Below, piece after piece: positions 26,330-39,060 of a DNA stretch of 64,000 nucleotides (position 1 is the first letter of the stretch; each line of letters begins with the position of its first letter). Position numbers and translations under genes: made by a program. Source of the DNA: Monarcha castaneiventris obscurior (Eukaryota > Chordata > Aves > Passeriformes > Monarchidae); contig JAMPIT010000890.1 of NCBI GenBank assembly GCA_026261815.1, positions 13,422,001-13,486,000 on the forward strand. The letters are read 5' to 3'. The notes below the pieces were generated by a model. It did no database searches. It was not told the origin of the DNA and saw nothing but the letters and a program-made list of their open reading frames with translations.

Positions 26330-28529
26330 GCATAGAAAACACATGATCTTAAAGAACACTGCAGAAAATGTTACTTTCAGATTCATCTGGCCCTTCTGTA
26401 TCCACACACAGTTTGGTCTGGTCCAAAATCTGGGTCTAAAAGCAGCCATCCCCCACCTTCAAAATCCACAGGGGAAGTCACAGCCTGGCTCCAGGGCTAA
26501 GTGGTAGCAATTATAAAAAATTTTATGTATCCAGCTAATCAACACATCAAACAGTTCTGCTTTATCAAAATGTCATTGTTTCACTTAGCCATACTGCACT
26601 AGATTCCCTGAGAGAGGATTAAAGTTTTCAGTAAGAGATACTAGAAATACAGTCATCCTATAGTTCAGAAAATCAGTCTTTCACACAAGAGATTTATTAC
26701 ACTCCCTAATATTTAAAAAAAAACCAAATCATTACTTCCATCCAAATTAAGATGATGCACAGGCCACTGTAACTATAGTCAAATTTTGTTCATACTCATT
26801 GCTGGTATCTCCATGCTACTAGCTACAGAACTGAAAATTTATCCTTCATTCTAGTTGAGGAAAAACTGCAGAAACTCCACTAAAACAAAACAAATCCTTA
26901 AATAAAGATGATAAGGAACTCAGCTGGCTCTGGTTTTAACCCTATAAACAAGGAGGGAAAGTCCCATACCCAAAATCTGCAAGACGATTAAATTTGAACA
27001 GATCAGTAAATTTAGTTTCACCTCAGTTTCACATACCAACTGCTTCATGTTGTGATCCATTAATGTGAATCTGCTGTAATTGTTAAACTTTCTCCTCCTC
27101 CAGCAAATGAAAAGCAAATATTTCACATACACATTCCACTTTTGGTCTTTGATACTTTGGTACAAAATGCTTTTTTTACTTGTATCTTCTTTTAAAGCCA
27201 AGCCACTGCATGTTAGTGGCAGCAGGAATGTAAATCTCCAAACAATACAGTATGGTGAGACATAACATTTAATACACAGCTGACTAAACACCATTAAGTG
27301 TTTACTTCACAGTCATTGTCACCTCTGCCCCCACTGAGAATATCAAGTACAGCATAATCACAGTGCTACAGCAACAACAGCTCCACAAAAGGCTGCCCAT
27401 GGAACCCACTGGCATTATAATGGATCAGTGAATCCTGGTATGCACCTGGCTATAAAATAGTAGTAGCTTTTGCAGAACTTGCACTACGTGCACATGCGTG
27501 TGTATGCGTGGAAATGTTTGCATGCAAACATGTGTAGAGATGTCTATTTGCCCACCCTGCATCAAGAATAAGTTTTCAAAAAGTCTGATTTTATAATCAC
27601 CGAACATTTTAAAATAGATTTTAAAGGACTTAACACTGCATAAACTTCTTATTCTCCAATTACAGCACAGCCTGGATCTTCAAAAGAGCCTAAGGGTCTA
27701 ATGTAGATGGTACAGGAGCTGGCTCCAAGTGAATCCATTGCAAGTGTAAGACTCAGAATGTGCTTCTCAGCAGAGTAAATCACCATGCATGGGGGCTCCA
27801 TGTTGAGCCTGGTGAATTGCCTTTGCCATTAACCACAACAAGCTTCTCTAAAGCTGAGCACAAACTCAGTGGGAGCAGAATCAGGCCAATGAATCAGGTC
27901 AATCCAGCTTCTGAATATTCGGGCATCTGCAAAGTTCTTCTGCTGTTGCTGAAGTTCATGCGGAATTGCCACTTAGCAACAACAAAGTATTTCAATTAGG
28001 AATGAGAACTTCACATTGTGGGGGTTAGCCTTGTATTTCAGTTTACTTTAAATACAAAAAGGGCTTCAGCTGTCTCCCAAACCTGATTATTAGCAGGGCT
28101 TCTCTGGGACCCTATTTCTTAGATCATACACAGAACTTTCCAGCACTTTAGAGTTGAAGGAATTAATTAGCTAGTATTACTCAGCAACTAGAGTACCTCC
28201 ACTGTTATGGCATGGCTTTAGCTCCCAGGTACTGAGAGAAAACAGATTGAATCAACTACTGCATACAGATATATTTTTTCTGGGAAAAATCTGGACCACT
28301 GCCAAATGCAAAATCACATCTTCTCGAGCAAAGCGTGAGGGGCAGGGTAACCTTATCAGAGACAGCTATGAATTCGAAGAGACTGCTGTGATTGTGGTTA
28401 ACAACCCAAACAAGAGAAGCATCTGCAGATGCTGCAACTGAAGCCGTTCTGCCATTCTAGCTTACACATATACTGAGGTAATGTTTGTGCTTCGTACAAC
28501 ATTAGTTAGATCCTTACTGAAATTGAGAG
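26330..28529. other. Gene-free stretch
   Basis: No gene recognised. The 124-codon minus frame at about 26920-27294 is AT-driven and has no domain. The stretch includes an alternating purine-pyrimidine-like segment (CACATGCGTGTGTATGCGTG) just before the palindrome at 27514. Confidence 0.6.
27514..27531. promoter_or_regulatory. 18-bp perfect palindrome with forkhead- and octamer-like cores
   Basis: ATGTTTGCATGCAAACAT is its own reverse complement. Each half contains TGTTTGC, a forkhead-like core, overlapping GCATGCAAA, which includes the ATGCAAA octamer half. The motif matches are seen in the sequence. Any protein binding is inference. Confidence 0.35.
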
Positions 28530-28845
28530 GTCAGTACTAGTATCAATTTTAAAATGTGAATCTGACTATTTGGAAACAGTTCAGAGAACAGCTAAATAGT
28601 ATTAGTCAAGGCTTGGAAATGTGCCACAGAATGAAAAGCTTAAGCACTTAATCTATTTATTTTATCAAAGAGAAGGTTAAGATGTGACCTGATTATGGTT
28701 TATAAGTAGCTACACATGAACAGACTCCTCAGATTAAACAGCCATTTACTCCAGCAGAGAAATGCATGGCTAGAACCAAGACCTAGGAAAAAAGTGAAAG
28801 TATAAATGTTTAAGTGAGATGAATTAACCATTATGGGCAAGATTT
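28530..28845 (+). mobile_element. Ancient CR1 LINE remnant, C-terminal RT region
   Basis: Forward translation from 28653 to 28706 gives LFILSKRRLRCDLIMVYK, the conserved C-terminal block of CR1 reverse transcriptases (consensus style LFSLxKRRLRGDLIxVYKY). A TAG follows directly. Upstream, 'TTGGAAACAGTTCAGAGAACAGCTAAA' corresponds to the L-E-x-V-Q-R-x-A segment of CR1. In the frame of the conserved block, 'E*KA*ALNL' lines up with the family's 'EERLKxLNL', the arginine and one other codon now being stops. Downstream, 'GAATTAACCATTATGG' matches the conserved stretch that follows. Stops and indels are numerous, so this is an old, inactive copy inserted in sense orientation. It is far more diverged than the CR1 copies at 7.3-8.8 kb and 45.4 kb. 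Confidence 0.8.
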
Positions 28846-30265
28846 TTTTTTTCTTTTTTTTGGTACACTGGTGCACTTAGCCATCAAACATTGTCTAAAT
28901 ATATATTTATCAGATGAAATTATATGGCCTGTTATCAGAAGGAAAGAACTGTCCTTACCACCTGAGGACTTACACAGCCTTCACATTATAGTAACATTTT
29001 CACTTCAGGCTGCAAATCGATCAACACGAAGTATTGGGCAATTACACACTGACGTAAAAAAAAAAGAAGTCAAAAAAAGATGTCAAAAAAAGAAGGCCAC
29101 TTCATTATTTTATCTATATTCTGCCTCAAATCAATTCCACTTTGAAGTACTGACACACAGATGTGAACAGGCAAAGCTGTCTATACAAGCACACATGCAC
29201 ACACCAAACCTCAGCAGTCTTAAAAGGGTTTAGCAAAGTTTACAGACTTTGCTCACTATAAAACTCTGGCCTAAAGAACAATGTAACCAAGGTATAAAAT
29301 GTGAGCAGTAAGATCCATAACATTAAACAGATCTGGCACCTTTTCTATCCCTCTGCAGTATTAGTTTAACACAATGATCACAGGGTAAGATAAAGCTGTG
29401 TGACATTTCAGGATGCTGCATGCTAGAGTTTCTTTGTACACCTCTATTAGGGTAGCAGCAAGAAAAACTGTTTCACTCTCTAATTCTTCTACATCACTAA
29501 GATCTGCTTTGACAAAATAGCTCTGTCTTCCTTTGAACTCTCAATCCCTACTCAGAACAACTGCCAAAGTGTATATCAGAAGGCAAAAAAATAGCATAAT
29601 GCATTTAATAAACAAAGCTAATGTAATTGCTTTTGATCTGATTCCTATGGAAAAAAGCAGTTGAGGAAAGATGTTCTGAACCATGATATTCTGCATGGCC
29701 CTGCTTGGCTCTTTAGAATACATGCTTCTTATTACAGTATTATTATTATTGTTGTTGCTTTTATTATTATTATAATTGAGGACACTGTAAAACTGATGAT
29801 ATTTTACTGTATGGGACTAATATTCTTAAACGTGTTTGATAAAATATCATTTTTGTATTTGTGTATGGCAGTTAGTATTTCCTTTTATTTTTAAACAATG
29901 GAAATTCAACAGAGCATTACACTGCAAATGAAAAGTTAAAAGTGACTGCAACTGAAAAGTTAAAAGTGAGTTTTCCTGAGAAGTCTGGTGAACCTGAAAG
30001 TGAGGAGGAGAGTCAGATGGCAGTCTTACAAGACAAAAATAGTGGAATAGAAATGTTGTGTTCTTCAACAATTCAATCCAAGGAATAACTGCAACATATA
30101 GTTTTCAAGAGCAAGAAATTTAAAGAAATAGCAGGAAAGTGCAGGAGAATTAACATTATATTGTGTCTTTAAGTTTATAGATACAGACAATACAGGGCTG
30201 AGTTGGGACCTTCAGGACTGAAAAGAGTCAAAGGACTATCCTATTGTAAGGTATTTACTCCATAG
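28846..30265. other. Gene-free stretch with small simple repeats
   Basis: No gene is supported. It holds T and A runs at about 28845-28861 and 29056-29091, and an interrupted TTA/TTG tract at about 29738-29776. The 120-codon frame at 28871-29233 runs out of the CR1 remnant and shows no domain. Confidence 0.6.
29921..29968. repeat. Two-copy 24-bp tandem duplication
   Basis: ACTGCAAATGAAAAGTTAAA.. (24 bases ending AGTG) at 29921-29944 is followed immediately by the same unit with a single A/C change at 29945-29968. The near identity suggests a fairly recent duplication compared with the surrounding old repeats. Confidence 0.92.
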
Positions 30266-30721
30266 CTAATTATGGTTCACGAGAAAAGCATAATGAAGAG
30301 GAGGATTTTGGTGCTCACAAGGCACCAGGCAATGCTGGTGACATAAAGGCCAGCAGAAGCTGACGAAAATTCCCATGGTGATAACATGGAGGCATTCTAC
30401 ATCCATGACATTTTTGTGGTGGGATGTGCCTGTAATTAGACCTTTCCACAAGGTATATACCAAGCTGGGTTTGGGCTTTGTTTTGTGCTTGGCTCCTGCA
30501 TCTGCTTCTGCTTCATGACCGTCTTTTGTTGCCACATGCCTCCAGGAAATATGAATAAATATGGAAATATGGGGTTCCCAAGAGGATTCACAATTTTTGC
30601 AGTTCTCGGTGCTGTTCTCTTCGTCTTTTACATAAATATATAATAATGTCCCAAAAAGGTAGATAGGAGGTGGTTCAATAAGATTTTCTTGGATGAAAAT
30701 ACTCCTTTCTCTTTCTTCCAC
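30266..30721 (-). other. Longest open frame in the window; unidentified, probably not a gene
   Basis: 151 codons are open on the minus strand, but the frame opens with GTG. The first ATG comes only at residue 106, in ..KNVMDVECLHV.. . I recognise no domain, no splice-bounded exon pattern and no retrocopy parent. On the opposite strand, codons from an ATG at 30514 read through MPPGNMNKYG and GFPRGFTIFAVLGAVLFVFY to a stop. That is a short peptide with one hydrophobic segment and is also unidentified. The most likely explanations are chance openness or a decayed retrocopy. Confidence 0.2.
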
Positions 30722-33700
30722 CTATCAAGTTATCTGATTAAGTCACACAACGTTTTAAGACTTAAGACAGAAAACCTGTCTGTTGATATTTTGGAATGTG
30801 GTTAGTATATCTTTTCATTTAATATATATATTCAGAGTGCAAGAACCACAGTTAGACGAACTAACCTTTAGCCACTTCATGACTAGAAAAACTTATTTTT
30901 CCACAATTTATGGCTGTATTCATGTCTTATTACTAGACATATAAAACCAACAAATATGCATGACAAAAGGAATGGGGAATTTACTCTCGGTGACATGGCA
31001 AATAAAAATAAGACGAAAAATGAAAAACAACAGTAAAATAAATAATATAAGAAATACACCACCCAGAATAGGAGGCACAAAATGTGTTACCTTTCCTCTG
31101 CACCTTCCTTCCCAGCCAGAAGCTTATGTAGCACATTGTAAATGGTAGGGTTTTATGAAGAATGATACAGCATCATTAAAGCTATATTAAAAAAATATCC
31201 TCTTGGCTCCAAAACTGTGGTGTGCTTCACTCAATAAATTACAAGTGACAGCTCTTTCACTTTACCAAGAGGCCTGTTGTGTGAGACATTGTGCTGTTGC
31301 TTCGCTGCCCCTGTGAAATTCCATTTACAATGTTTGCAGTGCTGCTGCTTTTGGAGTTGCAGAAGGATTACTGACAGAGGAATTAACTATCTTCATTTAT
31401 AACAGTCACAAGACAAAGATATATAAACTAATCAAGGGTACTGATTTTTTTATGAGCCTCTCAAAGATACCATCATAACGACAGCTGATCATTTGCTTAC
31501 TGTATTTTGCATTCAGATCTCAGAATTATGCAAAAGAGACATGAAATCTTCTACCAGGATGACAATTTTCTAACTGCTTCACCCCTGTTTCATCAGAAAC
31601 GTGAAATATTCCATCCTCCTCATGCATTACTTCTGAAGAGAAACCAAGAACCAAAGTTACATGTAGCATAAGTGACTCTTAAGCAGAGGATTGAAATATC
31701 AATTTTCTAACCTTTCTATTATACTTTCAAGACATATTATAATCATGTCTTGGGTTACAATGGAAAACAAAAAGCACAGTAAAAATAATTATGCATACTG
31801 TGTTTCTAAAATGCTAAAGTTAGAGAATTATTTTGTATTACTCATCTTTGGACAACTTCCTGGTCATGAACTTCTTCTGTACTGGGCCACATATTTACTA
31901 TAAGAAATTTTCCAGACAGGCATTCAGTCATAAAAAAAATGACACTAGAAATAGAGAGACACGACTTCTCTTAAAAGCATTAAGATCCAATGTTTAAGTC
32001 TCTTTTTTTAATGCTTTCAGTTTTCTGTGATATTTAGTGTCATTAGCCCTTGTTCTTCCCTTCATGTCCACAAAAAAGGGCACCTGGTACATAATATATT
32101 TGCTTCAAAAAGCAAATTTTGTAATTTTGCTTTAATAAGCTCCATCATCTTCCTTTAGCAAAAGTCACAAGGATATCTGAGAGCATAGAAAGATATTTCA
32201 ATATGCTTATGGATTGTACGGTGTTCCACACAACATCCAGGATGTCTAAATGCATTATGCTTAGAAACTCACTTAAACCTACACATGCATACCCCTGTTA
32301 TTTTCAGATTACTTTCTGTTGAAACAGAAACTAATGTACCAATAAAAAAAATATTCAGAAATTCCATATGACCAGGAAGTTGATCCAGTAACATCTGAGA
32401 TGGAAGAACTGAGCAGTGCTTTTATGTTCTGTCCTTCGTGTCACTAATTAATCATGACTGTGCTCCACAGCAGAACATATTCATACTCAAGGCTGCACTA
32501 AGATTTGGTAGTGGGAACTGCCAAGATAAATTAAATTGGCAACTCCCCACACAACATCTCTCAAGTATCTTATGTATGTTAAAACAAGGTCTACTTAAAC
32601 TCATCCTTACATTTATCCATATACATCTTAAACTTTGTAACACCTTAACAGGAATCTTCTATGAAAGACTGTGGTGCCTAAGACATTTTACCCTTTACTT
32701 CCTGGGAGAAAAAAAATACCAAACACCAACAATGGCCTATTTGTGAGGGGCCCTGCTGCAGGGACGCTGCTGTCATTTTAGCTTTGATACTTCATGATCT
32801 ATGACACTCCCTGCCTATCTCCATCCAGCAAGTGCCAGAAGGGGAGAGTAAGACTGGCTGTTTTGACCTCCACATGCTCTTAACACTTTGCAACATTCAG
32901 AGTGGCTGAATCTCATGCTCCAGGGCTTCAGCCAGATGTTGGTGAGGTCAGCTCACTCTACTTGGGCAGGCTTTCCCAAGGACCATCAGAGATCAGCCAC
33001 AGGTTCAAAGCAGACAGAAGATGAAGTGCCCCACTGTTCAAAAATTGCAGCACGAATCTGCCTTTGAGATACCTGACTGGTATGCGGCCAGTTCACACGT
33101 CCAAGGCATTACTGATTATCAGACCACTCCAATATGAAGGCTTCCCCTGTTCGAGATGAGCAAGGGCCTTTGGTTTGTTTCCGTATTCCCTCCTCCACAA
33201 CAGAAAAGAAGCTTTCCCTGGGGCCACTGGGATATATTCTATACAACCTGAACAATACGGAAAGCTCAAATATTTACCAATGCATTTGTCACTCTTGCTT
33301 AGTGCTTATGGCATGCAGTTTCCAGAGGAATAAAATATTTTCATTATGGTGTCTGGTACAGCCTGTGATATAAAGGAAGAGGTCAGCGTAGAAGCCTCTT
33401 CATGGCCTGACTATGAAACTTTGATATTAGATACCAGATTTTTTAGAGGGCTAATTCCAAATAATATTTTTGTCCGCGATAGCAGAAAACTAAGTATTTG
33501 ATTTCTATAATCTGCTGATGTTTCCTTGATTAGTGTACACATACATGAATGCACATATGAATTTGTATATACATTGATCCACAGTTGTATGCTCACATGA
33601 ATTAACATAGAAGTGTAACTAAACAGCATACACAACGAACTATTCCTTTTTTTTTTTTCCTAATGAATTGATTTTCTTGCTCCTGAACCAGCTTAAACGA

Positions 33701-36700
33701 AAGAAAAAACATGCAGTAAATTGCCTGTGTGTTTGCTCTCAAACAGTTCTCTGTGCTGGACAGGAGGGTGAGACTATGAATCATCCACTGGTCATCTACT
33801 CAGATCGAAACAATAATAGACAGTCTGAGAACTGCGACCAACATCACTGCTGGAGTTCAGGAATTGTGTTCCTATCACATGCCTCTGTTTTAAGAGGTTT
33901 TAAAAAATGGCAGTAAGTGCACTTGCTTTAGGCTAAATTTGGGGTTGAAAGGGACCAATTCAGAAGGAAACATGCTGAACAAATTAACTCTCTTCCAGTA
34001 TTCTACTTAAACATTTTAATTAATGAGAACATTGAAAAGTGAAAAGTCAGCTAGTTAGGACTGTTTATTCTGAGCTTGCAACTTAACAAGAGGGTCAATT
34101 ACAGAATGCAAGCAAGAAAATATGCACATTTGTGAAATGGTTCTTGATAACATAAAATTATTTAGTGGTCCATTAAAAGCATCATCACTAAATACTTTCT
34201 GCCTTTAGATTTTGAACAGAACTTGGTAATGATTTTGTCTACAACATTTCCTCTCTCAGGAGGTAAAAACCTTTAGATTTTTACTAAGCAAGTGTGCAGC
34301 CTGCTCTACAGAATAAAAAGTAGACAAGATTGCAAAGATAAAAAATTGAATATGTCATTTGCACTAAGAAAGCACAAAAGAGGGAGAATGAAAGCATGTC
34401 ATGGAATACAATCCCAGTCCAATATCTGTGGACCCATAAAGTGGATTTTCTCTGTTCCACAAGCAGAGAAATATCCACAAACATATTACTAATGTCATGT
34501 TTAAAAAAATAAGAACTCTAGCTTTATTCTCAGAGAACTAATTTTTCACATCTCCCTTTTTGTTATTTTCAGACTTTTTTCCTTGTGTTAATGAATATAT
34601 GTAATATGAAACAGTTCAAGTTTCAAACTTTGATCTGCAAGGTAAAATTTACATATTAATGGAAATTTAACATATTTATTTCCAGGATCAGATTCTTCCC
34701 AGTGACCTTGTCTTCAGTCAACTATAGCACTTGTTAAGAAATTGTAAACCAAATAAAAATTAGAATTAATGAAAGTTACATAAAGAATTAATATATTCAA
34801 GTTATTGAGGTTAATGTTCATGCGAAGTCCTCCTGTCGCTGCATACAACACTATATTCTCTATTACATCTTGAGAAATATATGGAAGGCCATTTTTCTAA
34901 ATATTACATAACAAGAAAATCCTTTTAGCTCTTGTTTGCAATCTACACTTCACTTAGACATCTTAAAATCACAAAAGCCATCCACAGAGATGGATTTAAA
35001 AATCATTACTTTATAATACTTGTTTAATAGAAAGTGATGGCTTAAATGTTACAATATGTTCCTTGAATATCTTCACATTAAATGGTAATTGAACAAAAAG
35101 CTGCCTGGTCCTCTTCAAGGGCAAGTCCCACAAAGCCCCTCATTATCGTAATTTCCAATTTGGAAGCCAAACTAAATAACAAGAAGTAATTTGCCAATTA
35201 GAACTTCCTGCTCTTTTTCCCTTTATTCCTTAAACACCATTCAGGGGCTGAACCAGTCAAACACTTTTAGCTTCAAAACTGCAACTGAAAGAATTTAATT
35301 TGTGTCTCTCCACGGTGAACCTGTCAAGAGGCAGCAGTGATGCATACCATGGTCTGACACAACAGTTGCCCTTAAATACACAGAGAGTTCTCCATGTACT
35401 TGTTCTGCCTCAGGTTTCTTTTAATCATTTCCTTCATTTTGCTTCCCCTAAAATATATGCACACTTTTCCAAACTTGAGGATTTCTCGTCAATGATTTCT
35501 GACATATGGAATAGTCCCAGACAAAATTCATCTCTTGTGTTTGAGACGCTTTTAGCAAATAAGAGGAACATAATGATAAAACCAACACAAAAGAGTGCTC
35601 ACAAGAAACAAGGTTCCATTCAGCTGGTGAAAGCCACAGAGACCAGATCACTCCAGAGAGATTTACAGCTTCAAACACAAGACCATGTGTGAACTGTGCT
35701 ATATGCTGTGCTGAGAATTCAAACACTGACCAAAAATAATGAAAACTGGTTCACTTTTCAGGAATTCATTTGAAATGTGTGCATGCAAGGCCATGTACAG
35801 ATACACTGATGAACAGCAATGTATAAGAGTGATGCTCATATCATGGACTATTTAAAAACTATCTGAAGCAATCAAAAACAGGCATTTTCTTAGGTAACGA
35901 AGTATTGTATTGTTATTAAAATCTGCCACGGTTTTTAAGAAGATACGTAAGCCTTAAAAAAAGGAACAGTAAAGTTAAAGGTGTCTCTGTAGTTATTACA
36001 TATTTATGGTAAAATAAATGCTAGATACTGAAAAAAAATTTAAAATATTTTTGTCTCTATGCATATGCTCTTTTAACAAAAGCCAGCATGATTATTTGCT
36101 TAAAGGAAGGCATTTAGTTTTTTCCTTTTATTTATTTACAGAAGATTTTCCAGTCACCTTTCAGATCAGCAGCTTGATCTAAAGAGAGGACGGTACTTCC
36201 TGCAACAGTTCATTATGTGAGAATAATGAAGAGAAGGATCTAATAGCATACAGATCAATCTGCCTTTTGAGGTATCAGGCCCCTGAGGTCAGAACATCAC
36301 ATTGCCACAACTGATCCCAGGAGAAAGAAAAAGTGTGTTATTTTGAAAGACATAAAAATTTAGAACTCTGAATGTTTGTGATTTTTAACATAACTGTGAG
36401 CCTTAAATCTCTTCTACAACTGCTACATCCATTATATCGACTATTTAAACAGCTTTTTCTGTTGCTCAGCCATTTCTGGCTAAACTCTCCCTTTCTGTGG
36501 GAAAAATTTCAAAATCTATTAAAAAACCCCATAAGGATATACCACCCTCATACATACTGTGTGAATAATATGGGATAGATTGCCCTGAACAGGTCTTTTC
36601 TGGGCCTTTGTGCTGCCGTCTGTGCAACTATTTTGTGACATAAGAGGAAGACAAGATATGAGGAAGACTGCAATAGAGGGAAATTCAATCTAACCTAGTC

Positions 36701-38685
36701 TAACTCACACCACACAGCTTGAGTAGCTAAACTGGGTTTGAGAGAGATAGTAAAATGGCATTTCTGGTGGTAGATTATGCAGGAAAAGAACACCAGGGTG
36801 CACATATTAGTGGTATGCTTCCTGTCACCTCCAAGTACCATTAAACTTGACACAGCTAAGGTAGCATGGACTTGAAGTCAAAAAAAGGACTTCAGCAGCA
36901 CTAGGCCTTGATCATTTCCCCACTAAAGTCTTCTCCAGCATAGGAACCTGCTGTTTTCTAGGTACATGCAGCCTGTGTGACCAAAGAGATTTTCTGATTT
37001 TTAACACAGAGCATAAAATTCAGCACTCTTGCTGCACAGTCCAGTCCAAACATTCCTTCCCTTATTAAAGCTCACAGAGTCATGTGGGTAACAAACCACT
37101 GCCTAGCAATCATACCCAGCACTTAAGTCTGTGCTATAGATGAAGAAATCTGAAATGTACTCTGAGACAGTAGGGTAAGGATTTGCACTACAACGCTTAA
37201 ATTGCATCTCTTTCAGTCAAATTCTACATTCAGCCTCCTGGCAACAACCAGAGGAGGCACAACCAGAAAAGGAAGAAAAAGAAAAAAAAATAGAGCAAAG
37301 CATGACACAAGAGCTTTTAAATGGTCTACAAGATGATAAAAATATCATTAAATCACCTCCATTTAAATATATATTATAACTGAATATAAGTTGCAACCTC
37401 ATTTATAGATGAATTCTGGTGGGAAAGATGAAATATAGCCTCTGGTCATCTCAAACTAGAGCCTAGTACAAAAAGCTGGGAAAAACAAAGGTTCATTCAT
37501 AGACCATCAAGACAATATAACTATATACTTCAAGATCAATCTTGCTGCAAATGCTTTGAAAATTGGCTTACACCAGTGCAGTTCTAAAAATAATTTTAAA
37601 AAAATTTTTAGGCTTCTTGAATTTCAGAAGTCTTTGGCAGTTCTCCTTAACTCAGTTAATCAAGTAATACCTCCTAAGGGTTCTTCTGAGACACCTAAAA
37701 ATCCCATTTTCGGTGTACTCAAGGAATTATGACCCAGCGTGTTTTGCGTGGGATAAGACCCAGGAGTGAATCTATGAAACAGCACTTTGTTTGGCAAAAA
37801 GATAAATATATCTACTTGAAGAAACATCTTTGCAACTTTCTAATTTATTTTAACAGCATGCATCAGAAATAGTTCAGTTCAAAAACAAGAATGAGCAGGG
37901 GAAATGTAATTACATGCTAAAAAAGGAAATAACTTCTGTAAGTCTACTCTAAACCTCCAAGGAGCAACCTTCACAGTATGCTGAAGTCACAGACAAATAT
38001 ATAAATCCTTATATTAATATTCACTAGAAACCATATACCATTATGCAGTATATATTACACCCAGGGATCTCAAAAATACATTATCAGCTAAGACTATATC
38101 CCACTTCCACATGACCATGAGTATTACTACACTGATTTTCAGGGTAGGTAAAATCAAGACAAAAACGGTTTTTCTGTTTCTTTACCAAAGAAAAGTAATT
38201 CATTATGGTCTCACATTCTGAAAACAAGTGTTTGCCAAGTGGCATACAGAGGACAGCAGTGAGCAAACTCCCTTGAACCAAATGAGTAGATTTGGAAAGG
38301 CTGAAGAAAGAACTCAGTTGTGGCTATTTTCTATGCCACACATTGCACAACTTCTTATCATCACTCTCCCATTTAAATTACTTCACTGTCACATAATCCA
38401 GCATCATTCAAAATACTTTGTCATCTTCCTATCAGCCAGCTATAAATTAATGGAACAACACCCAACGCTGTTCATAGAAACTTAGTCATCAATTGACTGA
38501 GGTTTTTAATGAAAAATTCTGTCATGCTGTAAAAGCTTTCTAACTAGAAACTCACAGAAGGTTTTATAAAAGCAAGCGTTTTAATTTTTCATTCCTACAG
38601 CACAAAATGTGAGCCCAAACCAGGACTCCTCCAGCTCTCTCTACCATACTGCAAGTGTGACAAGAATATTCAAGGCACTTTTTCT
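30722..38685. other. Gene-free AT-rich stretch
   Basis: No supportable gene or recognisable repeat. 32760-33130 is slightly GC-richer. 34560-35080 is notably AT-rich and free of longer frames, with a TCF/LEF-type CTTTGATCT at 34628-34636 and many ATTA/TTAAT cores. The 130-codon frame at 35300-35692 begins with TTG and shows no domain. No transposon ends were found. Confidence 0.55.
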
Positions 38686-39027
38686 GACTCATGCCTGCAG
38701 TTCATTTGGCTGATGTAAATACACGGTGATAACCTGGGTCCACAAGACGGCTGTAAGAGCAATTAGGAGCACTTTCAAAATGCCGTAGCAATGAAGTGAC
38801 AAAATTAAACAACCATTAGAACACCCTGCTATCAGATGTGGACTGGTTTGCACCACCAAGGGCCAAGGCCATGTATTCTCCAAGTCTGTCCTAAGCCACA
38901 GGACAGCCTGTACCCCATCCCATGCTTGGGCAAAATGGAGGAATGAGAGGAAGAACGTGGCCAGCAATGCACTGCCTCCCATGGCCAAAACCTCACGGAA
39001 ACATCTCTTTGGGTGGTCCATATGCAC
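38686..39027 (-). other. Unidentified hydrophobic open frame, possible decayed retrocopy
   Basis: From an ATG at about 39021 the minus strand encodes about 110 residues ending at a TGA near 38691. The sequence starts MDHPKRCFREVLAMGG and has hydrophobic stretches (SALLATFFLSFLHF, and GILKVLLIALTAVLW near the end), as expected of a small membrane protein. No family was recognised, no partner exon with matching splice sites was found, and alternative frames are also open, which argues against coding. Local base composition is richer in G and C than the surroundings. I regard a gene as possible but unlikely. Confidence 0.2.
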
Positions 39028-39060
39028 TGGTCTTCACTTCTAGGGATGGTATGCACCAGG

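Noticed and set aside
26920..27294. 124-codon minus-strand frame with hydrophobic stretches
   Set aside because: AT-driven composition, no domain, no conserved motif and no splice sites.
27850..27910. 'CTCAGTGGGAGCAGAATCAGGCC' wording reminiscent of old amniote repeat 3' ends
   Set aside because: Only one short phrase matches. No extended similarity or element boundary could be followed.
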